Below are positions 26,207 to 32,927 of a stretch of DNA of 37,948 nucleotides, one piece after another (the stretch's first letter is position 1; each line of letters begins with the position of its first letter). A program made the position numbers and the translations under genes. Under the pieces are notes generated by a model, which saw only the letters and a program-made list of their open reading frames with translations, was not told where the DNA came from and searched no databases. Source of the DNA: Bacteroidales bacterium (GTDB lineage: Bacteria > Bacteroidota > Bacteroidia > Bacteroidales > DTU049); NCBI GenBank assembly GCA_016937255.1, contig JAFGWG010000025.1:1-37948 (forward strand), read 5' to 3'.

Positions 26207-28213
26207 CTACATTATAATTAGTTTATCCCCAACGTTAATTCGGTCAGATTTTAAATTATTTGCTTTCTTAATCTTGTCTACCGAAGTATTATATTTTTTA
26301 GCAATCGACCACAGCGATTCTCCACTTTGAACAATATGTGTTCTGCGAAGACCAGAATTATTAGTGTTCGAATTATTATCGCTTACATATCCCGTTTTGT
26401 TGGTGTAAATTACGAGCTTTTTACCGGCGACAATATTGTCAGAGCTAAGGCCGTTCCAACTTTTAATGTCTTTTACACTAACCCCAAATTTTATGGCAAT
26501 AGCACCAAGGTTGTCACCACGCTGAATGGTGTAATATACTTTATTGCCACTGGTGGAGGTATTTTGATTGCTATTATTATTTGTGTTATTATTGTTCGTG
26601 TTATTCGTGCTTCCAGTATACCCTCTTGGGTAAATGAGCAGAGTTTTACCTGCATAAATATTCGTGCTGTGCATATTATTCCATCGCTGAATATCGGAAA
26701 CACTTACACCGTAGCTGGCAGCAATTTTACCAAGATTATCACCCGTTCTTATTTTATAATAAACAGGATTGGTGCCGGTGTAACTAGCACTATAAGTACT
26801 TGTTGTTTGATCGTTTTTATAATTATCAATTTTATCGCCAGACGCAATGCCTTGTTTATTGTAATAGGTAGATTTATCAACCACCCATTTAGCAAAATCT
26901 GTGGTGTCAATTTTATTATCAAATGCAATTAGGCTGTCAGGAGCATAGGTTAGAAAATTGCAATATGAATTTAGTATTGCATTGCAATATAACTCGCCTT
27001 TAAGTTTATATCCCTTAAAGCTGAGATGTGTTTTATCTCTTTGTGATAGTCCAAGTTTTGACCAATTACTCATGGAATAGCGACCGCCAGAAATATTATA
27101 ATAATCGTAAAGAATAACATCTTGTTCTTTGGCCACAAGTCGGGTTAAAACACTATAATCTTGGCAATTCTTAATATTGCTTCCTCTGAAATAAATATCT
27201 TGTGCATTGGGTATCATAATTGCCGCATCAGGTACACTTTCTCTAAAAAACTCAATGGCTTTATTAAGACTGCTCATGATATACTGATAATTAAAGCTGC
27301 CTCTAAAAAAATCGTTGATACCAAGGTCAAGAATAATCATGTCGGGAGAAATACTCTTCAGTTGCTCTGCCATTAAGTTTTGATTGAACATGCTGCGATA
27401 ACCTGCGCCGTTTATGCCAACACTATGATAGAGAACACCTTTGTCTTCTGCACTTTCAATACTAAGACCATAACATTCAAAGTATTTTTGAGCTGTATCG
27501 GTTTTATTCAACATTACGGTAATGGTATCACTTGCTTTGGGCAAATTTATTTCGATATACGGCAGGCCGTCTTCAATATTACAGTCTACTTTAATTGGCT
27601 TTTCTTTAGACGAATAAGTAAGTAAGGCATCGTAGCTTTCTATACCTTTGTGGCAATAAAGCTTAATCTTCGTAAAATCGGGTTGTATAGAGTAATAATG
27701 ACGGCGAAAAATAATTTTGAATCCGGCTGTAGAATCTGTGGTGAAAATTGTAATTCCGCTAACTCCAAGATTATGTTTGGGTTTAATGGCAACATTTTTA
27801 GTGTTGTCCCAGTTGCCATAACTATTTGCATAATAATCGTAAGCCGAGTGGGTGCCGGCAGCTTGGTATGGAAAGACCATTCCCCGACCACCATAGCCAA
27901 ATATCGATTGCAACATATATCGCGACATTCCCGATCCCATATCGCTTTGAATGTGTGAGTCTCCAATGTGAAGAATAACGACCTTCTCTTTATCGGCATT
28001 GCCGAGTTTTGTAAAGAATGGAGCAACAGCATCCTGCTGATACCATTCAAGCATATTTTGATCGAATTTTATAAAATCGTAATACTCATTGTATTTAATA
28101 GACTCCCTTATAAAAGCAGTGTCTTTGAAATTATGCTCCTGTGCAAAGGAAGCCGATAATCCCACACAAATAGATACAATTATGGAAAACGATTTTATTA
28201 AAATGCTTCTCAT
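26207..28213 (-). CDS. SGNH (GDSL-like) esterase/transferase with three C-terminal LysM domains
   Basis: The product has 668 residues. A signal peptide ends near residue 24 (LSASFAQ). The SGNH domain has block I VVILHIGDSHIQSD with nucleophile Ser86, block III DLGINDFF and block V DKTHLSFKGY with the Asp-His pair. Residues about 455-668 hold three LysM domains: YYKIRTGDNLGKIAASYGVS, YYTIQRGDNLGAIAIKFGVS and THIVQSGESLWSIAKKYNTS. A very Asn/Thr/Ser-rich linker separates the first two. LysM domains bind GlcNAc-containing glycans, chiefly peptidoglycan. The protein is therefore likely to add or remove an ester on the cell wall or a related glycan in the periplasm. It overlaps the upstream SGNH gene by 4 bases. 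Confidence 0.94.
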   Translation of the reverse strand: MRSILIKSFSIIVSICVGLSASFAQEHNFKDTAFIRESIKYNEYYDFIKFDQNMLEWYQQDAVAPFFTKLGNADKEKVVILHIGDSHIQSDMGSGMSRYMLQSIFGYGGRGMVFPYQAAGTHSAYDYYANSYGNWDNTKNVAIKPKHNLGVSGITIFTTDSTAGFKIIFRRHYYSIQPDFTKIKLYCHKGIESYDALLTYSSKEKPIKVDCNIEDGLPYIEINLPKASDTITVMLNKTDTAQKYFECYGLSIESAEDKGVLYHSVGINGAGYRSMFNQNLMAEQLKSISPDMIILDLGINDFFRGSFNYQYIMSSLNKAIEFFRESVPDAAIMIPNAQDIYFRGSNIKNCQDYSVLTRLVAKEQDVILYDYYNISGGRYSMSNWSKLGLSQRDKTHLSFKGYKLKGELYCNAILNSYCNFLTYAPDSLIAFDNKIDTTDFAKWVVDKSTYYNKQGIASGDKIDNYKNDQTTSTYSASYTGTNPVYYKIRTGDNLGKIAASYGVSVSDIQRWNNMHSTNIYAGKTLLIYPRGYTGSTNNTNNNNTNNNSNQNTSTSGNKVYYTIQRGDNLGAIAIKFGVSVKDIKSWNGLSSDNIVAGKKLVIYTNKTGYVSDNNSNTNNSGLRRTHIVQSGESLWSIAKKYNTSVDKIKKANNLKSDRINVGDKLIIM

Positions 28214-29688
28214 TGACCCCCCGATCTTGTGTGTAACAAATACTTGTTGTATTCAGCCATTATTGCCAGATATATCTCGTTGACTACAATTTCTCTTCCC
28301 CGATCGCTATAATGTCCGTCGCGGGATGCAAGCCCTTTTCTATACCAAGCCATAACAGAGTTTTCACCGCCCATTAGTTCGAGTAAATCGAAAAATGCGC
28401 AGCCGTTTTTAATGGCTACTTCTTTCTGCACATCTCTGATTCTGCCAACCATTGGGTAAGACATATACGTGCCACCTACGCTACGTGCAACATCGTTTAC
28501 TCCGATAACCAAAACAGAAGCTTCGGGATAGGCGAGTTTAAAATGAGCATATAAGCGATCGTAAATATTTTTGATGTTTTCAAGCGATTTTTCATTCTTT
28601 ACATAAGGGGTAACATTTCCACCAAATTGAAGAATGGCCAGCTTATTATTGATCATTCTGAACTCGTTGCCCAAAAATTCTTTACTAATGAGCATTAGCC
28701 CATCTCCGCTATGGCCGCGTAGCCCGTAATTATCGAATTGAATACCAATTCCCGGATCAAATGTAAGACCATATATTTCGGGGCTAGGTCCTGTGAAAAC
28801 AAAGCGAAGTTTTAATGAGTTTCTGCTTAATGGAATATTCACCACATTAAATGGATCGGGATTGTCGAGCGTCATTTCTGCAAGCAAATCGCCATTTGAT
28901 GAATCATAAACTTTAAGCTCAGCAGGTTCCTCGGCTTTTCCGTACCAGATTTTAGCCTGCCCGTATGAGCGGAATACTTTCAAAAACATAGTTGCATTGC
29001 TGTATGATACCGCTGGCGTTGTGATTTTAATGGTGTCCCCTTCTTCAGAAATGGAATCTCTACTGCTTTCAGGCACAAAGAAGCGGTAACGGAAAACAGT
29101 TCCTCCCGGCGAGTATAGGTTGTGGCTGGATTTATTGGTAAAAACAGTATATCGCACCCAGTTTCCACTCGAAATTCTTGAGTAGCTAATTGGAGAAGTA
29201 ACATCTTCCATCGGAACATAACCCACGCCATTGCCTCCAAATTTTGACTGGAACATGATGCGGAGCAAACTGGTTATACGGTCGCCTTCAATTTGTGAAT
29301 CGCCATAATGCCCAACCCTGATTAAGGTTGAATCAGTGGTTTGCAGGGCGCGGAAGAAGTTGTCGAGGGCTGTCTTTTTTCCACTTATTATAGGATTTTC
29401 AAAGAAAGCACTTTGATCGAAAATACTTTCATCGAGAATGCTCATGCGGCTGATTATATCTTCGTTAATACCATAAACTCTCGATTCGAGAATGGCAATA
29501 ACACTGTCGATATTGGCGGTATTGTCCACAAAACGGAAATCCATCATCTCTTCAGCATTCATAAACTGAATATTGCGCTCTTTACCTAATAAAGTAATTT
29601 GCACATCATCATCAGGCCAAAGGCACGACGCAATAAATAAAAGCCCTCCGCTGAGTAAGATGATGGCAAGTACCTGAAATCTTTTCAT
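28210..29688 (-). CDS. SGNH/GDSL-like lipoprotein, probable periplasmic acyltransferase or esterase
   Basis: The product has 492 residues. The signal peptide ends in LLFIASC (Cys22), a lipobox. The N-terminal third is helical and unassigned. The SGNH fold follows with IRVGHYGDSQIEGD (Ser131), an oxyanion-type LQFGGN block, VIGVNDVA, and SRDGHYSDRG near the end supplying Asp457 and His459. A beta-sandwich-like insert (about 185-310) lies between the first and later blocks, as in carbohydrate-binding inserts of AlgX/AlgJ-type proteins. It stands between the carrier-protein gene (7 bases) and the SGNH-LysM gene (4-base overlap). It is the best match in position to DltD, the extracytoplasmic partner of DltB, but the exact reaction is not shown. 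Confidence 0.88.
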   Translation of the reverse strand: MKRFQVLAIILLSGGLLFIASCLWPDDDVQITLLGKERNIQFMNAEEMMDFRFVDNTANIDSVIAILESRVYGINEDIISRMSILDESIFDQSAFFENPIISGKKTALDNFFRALQTTDSTLIRVGHYGDSQIEGDRITSLLRIMFQSKFGGNGVGYVPMEDVTSPISYSRISSGNWVRYTVFTNKSSHNLYSPGGTVFRYRFFVPESSRDSISEEGDTIKITTPAVSYSNATMFLKVFRSYGQAKIWYGKAEEPAELKVYDSSNGDLLAEMTLDNPDPFNVVNIPLSRNSLKLRFVFTGPSPEIYGLTFDPGIGIQFDNYGLRGHSGDGLMLISKEFLGNEFRMINNKLAILQFGGNVTPYVKNEKSLENIKNIYDRLYAHFKLAYPEASVLVIGVNDVARSVGGTYMSYPMVGRIRDVQKEVAIKNGCAFFDLLELMGGENSVMAWYRKGLASRDGHYSDRGREIVVNEIYLAIMAEYNKYLLHTRSGGQ

Positions 29689-29695
29689 ATTTCAA

Positions 29696-29929
29696 TTACA
29701 GTTTTTCCTGAATTTTATCGAGCATATCGCCCACGTTTTTCATTTTTACCAACTCTTTGAGCTTAAACTTGATTCCAAAAACCGCTTCTGTTTTTGCAAT
29801 CATGGTAAGATGCGTGAGGCTGTCCCATTTGTCCACATCATTGGCCGTCATTTCACGGGTGATTTCAAGTGAGGAATCATTAAAAATTTCTCTAAAAATA
29901 TCGCGGGTTTTGATAATAATATCTTCCAT
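29696..29929 (-). CDS. Acyl carrier / DltC-like carrier protein
   Basis: The product has 77 residues, mostly acidic helices. The phosphopantetheine attachment site is KWDSLTHLTMI with Ser37, in the usual place at the start of helix II. A 4'-phosphopantetheinyl transferase would convert it to the holo form. It is encoded downstream of the adenylating ligase and GNAT genes and just before an SGNH lipoprotein gene, so it should carry the activated acyl or aminoacyl group as a thioester to the MBOAT protein. DltC is the direct analogue. It is not the housekeeping fatty-acid carrier, which has a different context and a DSLD-type motif. Confidence 0.95.
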   Translation of the reverse strand: MEDIIIKTRDIFREIFNDSSLEITREMTANDVDKWDSLTHLTMIAKTEAVFGIKFKLKELVKMKNVGDMLDKIQEKL

Positions 29930-29973
29930 TGTTTCCTTTGCTTTTTAATTGAGTGCAAAAATACGTTTTCTCT

Positions 29974-30651
29974 TTATGTAGTTAGTAGTTTTTCCAATTT
30001 AATCTGCATAAGTACCATTCCGCTGCCGGGATAGTATTTCAATACATCCGGATTATTACTCTTGCTCTGTTTGACAACGCTGAAGCCCATGTTTTGGTAT
30101 AGTTTTATGGCTTTTTCATTTTCTACATAGGTCATCAGTTCGGCCATTTCAGCTTTTGGATGCTCTTTTTGGCATCTTTCCACATGAGCCGAGAAAAGTC
30201 GGGTTGCCAGTCGGTTTCCTCTAAATGCAGGATCTACATAAACAGATTCCAGTTGTAATGCGCCCATGGTGCGGTGTACCACAACTTCATCAATCAGTTC
30301 TTTCATTTTCTGAGCATGATCAAGGGCTTCACGCGGGTAATATTCCTGAAACAAGGCAGCTCGTACCATCCAAGAGGCAACACCGTCAAATCCTTCTACC
30401 CATCCGGCAACCGCAGCAGCCATTTGCCCGTCTTTTTCTGCAACTAAAAAATGCTCTGGACTGAGTTCACATGAATCTAGCTCTTCGTCGAGCATGAGCT
30501 TAATTTTCTCTTCTGCAATTTCTTCGCTGAGATTGAAAACTCCACAATAGCTGCTTACAGGCGAAGGCCCCTTGTCGGCCATAAGAATGGCTGTGGCAAG
30601 AAAATCTTTGTCATTTAAGTTTGCAGCTCGTATGGTGAAATTATTTTTCAT
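29974..30651 (-). CDS. GNAT family N-acyltransferase
   Basis: The product has 225 residues from the ATG at 30651, which starts the domain at FTIRAAN; a longer frame reaches 30696 but overlaps the ligase gene deeply. The GNAT core has LESVYVDPAFRGNRLATRLFSAHVERC, which holds the acetyl-CoA pyrophosphate loop (R-G-N-R-L-A), and the C-terminal NEKAIKLYQNMGF block. GNAT enzymes transfer acetyl or another acyl group from CoA to an amine. It overlaps the ligase gene by 11 bases and so belongs to the six-gene operon. It may N-acylate the amino acid before or after carrier loading, or another component. This step is absent from classical dlt operons. Confidence 0.9.
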   Translation of the reverse strand: MKNNFTIRAANLNDKDFLATAILMADKGPSPVSSYCGVFNLSEEIAEEKIKLMLDEELDSCELSPEHFLVAEKDGQMAAAVAGWVEGFDGVASWMVRAALFQEYYPREALDHAQKMKELIDEVVVHRTMGALQLESVYVDPAFRGNRLATRLFSAHVERCQKEHPKAEMAELMTYVENEKAIKLYQNMGFSVVKQSKSNNPDVLKYYPGSGMVLMQIKLEKLLTT

Positions 30652-32125
30652 TGTCAATTTGACTTTTCTGAATGCTTTTTCGGTCGATTTTGCCATTATT
30701 GTTTAGTGGAAAGGAAGGAATCTCTCTAAATTCTGAGGGAATCATATAATATGGCATCTTCTTTTTTAAGTCTGCGATGAGTTTGTCCTTGTCTTTAATT
30801 TTTCCTTCAACAATGGCAATGATTTTGGCATTTCCGGTTTTATCAAGGTCGGCCAAGGCAACTACTCTTTGTTTATTTAGGCTGACGCTTAAATGGTACT
30901 CAATTTCGCTCAGTTCAATTCGAAATCCCTGAATTTTTACTTGATAATCTTTTCGTCCAAGGTAGAAATACAGCCCGTTTTCGTCCTGATAGCAGATGTC
31001 GCCCGAGCGATAATATCTTTTGCTTTCAAATTCTAAAAATGCTTCTTTGTCTTTCTCTTGATTATTGAGATAGCTTTGTATAACCTGCTTTCCGTGAAGA
31101 ATGAGTTCGCCTTTTTCGCCCTGATCTACTTCCTTATTGTTTTCATCAATAATAATACAATCGATCTCTTTTGTGGCTTTGCCGATACAAACAATTCCGT
31201 TTGCTGCAGGAATCTTTTCTTCGGGCATGGTATACGTTACGCAATAAATAGTGGCTTCGCTCGGACCGTAGAGGTTTTGAAAAACTGCATTCGGACAGCA
31301 TTTTTTCCATTCTACAGTTAGGTCGTAAGGTACAGCTTCGCCGCTGAGGCACATATAGCGCATGTGTGGCAAGTCGATATCTTCGAAATAAGGTTTGAGA
31401 TAAGCAATTACGCTGGGTACTACAATGGCAAAACTGATTTCATATTCTTCCAGCAGTCTATAAATCTCAGTATATTTGATATTATTGTTTGGAACGGTAA
31501 ATAGGCAGCCTTTAAATAGAAATGGTGCCAAAATGGAAACAATCGACAAGTCGAAGCTTAGGTCGAACATTTGTAAAAAGCGGTCGCGGCTGCTGAGTTC
31601 GTAACCCATTTCGGGCAGGTTGCGAAGGAATGAACGCACATTTCCGTAAGAAACCGGAACGCCTTTTGGGGTGCCTGTGCTGCCTGAAGTGAAAAGGATA
31701 TATGCAATATCGTTGTCTTCTGGGTTTTTAGCTATAATATCTTCGCACATGGTATTCATCTTCCCGAGCTGAAGAGTTTCTTTTGGTTCTTTTCCCAGAC
31801 TTACTTCGTCGATGCTGTAGAAAAGCAGTTCAATTCCTGCTTGGCTAATAATGCTGTCGATACGGTCTGACGGTAAATATGGATTTATGGGAACATAGGT
31901 GTTTCCAGTTGCCCATATTGCCAGAATAGCAGCATAAGTGTCGTAGCTGTCTGAAGCAACGAGGCCAATACTTTTTCCTTGCATTTCTCTGCTTCTGATT
32001 TCATGCATAATGCAGGAAAAACGATTGAATAAAAAGTCGTAGCGATAGAATTTATCTTCTATGCACAGAGCATCGGCTTCGCGATCATTGGAAGGAATAA
32101 AGGGAAAATCAAACATAGACGGCAT
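30641..32125 (-). CDS. DltA-like adenylate-forming ligase
   Basis: The product has 494 residues and no signal peptide. All adenylation-domain motifs are present: A3 YILFTSGSTGTPKGVPVSYG, A4 SFDLSIVSI, A5 NLYGPSEATIYCVTY, A7 YRSGDI, A8 GRKDYQVKIQGFRIELSEIE and A10 NNNGKIDRK with the catalytic lysine. The Asp in SFDLS is where DltA and NRPS adenylation domains bind the alpha-amino group, so an amino acid is the likely substrate. Size and motif forms match DltA, which activates D-alanine with ATP and loads it on DltC. A start at Met4 is possible. It is the first gene of the operon and has a full -7 match 18 bases upstream. It could instead activate another small acid. Confidence 0.92.
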   Translation of the reverse strand: MPSMFDFPFIPSNDREADALCIEDKFYRYDFLFNRFSCIMHEIRSREMQGKSIGLVASDSYDTYAAILAIWATGNTYVPINPYLPSDRIDSIISQAGIELLFYSIDEVSLGKEPKETLQLGKMNTMCEDIIAKNPEDNDIAYILFTSGSTGTPKGVPVSYGNVRSFLRNLPEMGYELSSRDRFLQMFDLSFDLSIVSILAPFLFKGCLFTVPNNNIKYTEIYRLLEEYEISFAIVVPSVIAYLKPYFEDIDLPHMRYMCLSGEAVPYDLTVEWKKCCPNAVFQNLYGPSEATIYCVTYTMPEEKIPAANGIVCIGKATKEIDCIIIDENNKEVDQGEKGELILHGKQVIQSYLNNQEKDKEAFLEFESKRYYRSGDICYQDENGLYFYLGRKDYQVKIQGFRIELSEIEYHLSVSLNKQRVVALADLDKTGNAKIIAIVEGKIKDKDKLIADLKKKMPYYMIPSEFREIPSFPLNNNGKIDRKSIQKSQIDNEK

Positions 32126-32142
32126 TTCTGTCGATTAATATA

Positions 32143-32150
32143 CAAAAGTA
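32143..32150 (-). promoter_or_regulatory. Candidate -7 element for the six-gene acyl-transfer operon
   Basis: The minus strand reads TACTTTTG, matching TAnnTTTG, 18 bases before the ATG at 32125. The next gene upstream points the other way, so the operon must start in this interval. Confidence 0.5.
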
Positions 32151-32212
32151 CAAACTTGGAATAATATTTGAGTTTCAAGCATCGTTAATGTATTGACAAA
32201 GCATTGTGAATA

Positions 32213-32764
32213 ATGAACAGGACTATTTTTCTTTTAGTTTTTGCCTTTGGGTCCGTAAATATTGCTGCCCAGCAGGTGGATGCCACTCGGCGTGACATGA
32301 GTTCGGAAGAGCAGGTTTTATATGATTTGATCATGGATTATCGTAATGATAAGCATCTTGCAAGTATTCCGATTTCAGAAAATCTATCTTATGTGGCATT
32401 AATGCATGCCCGAGATTTGAATGAAAATCCCCCTAGTGGGCGTTGCAATATGCATAGTTGGTCGGGTAATGGCCCTTGGGGTAAATGTTGTTATACCGAC
32501 GATCACAAAAAATCGCAATGCATGTGGGATAAGCCGGCAGAGTTAACCAATTATCCCGGATACGGCTACGAAATTGCTTTCTGGTCGAGCGATACATCTA
32601 ATATGGCAGCGCAAGCAATAATAGGCTGGAAAGAAAGCAAGAGTCATAATAATGTGATGCTAAATCTAGGCGTTTGGCGTGAGCACCCATTTAAAGCCAT
32701 TGGTGTGGCCATAGTTGGTAATTATGCTGTGGCTTGGTTTGGGGAAGAGGAGGACGTGGATTAA
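32213..32764 (+). CDS. Secreted CAP (SCP/PR-1) domain protein
   Basis: The product has 183 residues. A signal peptide ends near residue 19 (VNIAAQ). The CAP fold follows with VLYDLIMDYRNDKHL, LSYVALMHARDLNEN, the HSWS histidine region, YGYEIAFWSSD, AIIGWKESKSHNNVML and KAIGVAIVGNYAVAWFGE. Both His residues and the Glu that form the CAP cleft appear to be present. Three Cys in the CCYTDDHKKSQC stretch may form disulfides. CAP proteins are found outside the cytoplasm and bind lipids, glycans or peptides; the bacterial ones have little known function. It is divergent from the acyl-transfer operon with 87 bases between start codons. Confidence 0.92.
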   Translation: MNRTIFLLVFAFGSVNIAAQQVDATRRDMSSEEQVLYDLIMDYRNDKHLASIPISENLSYVALMHARDLNENPPSGRCNMHSWSGNGPWGKCCYTDDHKKSQCMWDKPAELTNYPGYGYEIAFWSSDTSNMAAQAIIGWKESKSHNNVMLNLGVWREHPFKAIGVAIVGNYAVAWFGEEEDVD

Positions 32765-32784
32765 GTCTCCCGCAGATTTCTCAA

Positions 32785-32864
32785 TTCAACGCTTGAATGT
32801 TGAAAGGTTTACAATAGCAAAGTGATCGGGCGGGAAACAAATTTGTCTGCCAAAACTGGCTTTT
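32785..32864 (+). terminator. Two small hairpins between convergent genes, possible weak terminators
   Basis: TTCAAC (32785-32790) pairs with GTTGAA (32799-32804). Further on, GCCA-AAAC-TGGC (32849-32860) is followed by TTTT. Both lie between the end of the CAP gene and the end of the gene at 32928-35318. They are short, so the call is weak. Confidence 0.3.
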
Positions 32865-32927
32865 CTGCCCTCCTGAGACACTCTCGGAATAAGGCTTTGT
32901 TTGGAATCAGGATTATCGGTGTTTGAA

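Noticed and set aside
26566-26625. Simple-sequence repeat of AAT/TTA units as a possible variable-number tract
   Set aside because: It encodes the Asn/Thr-rich linker between LysM domains with mixed codons. The units are not perfect enough to suggest slippage.
26327-26932. 201-residue plus-strand frame
   Set aside because: It lies wholly inside the SGNH-LysM gene on the opposite strand. Its open frame comes from the repetitive LysM and Asn/Thr-rich coding sequence.
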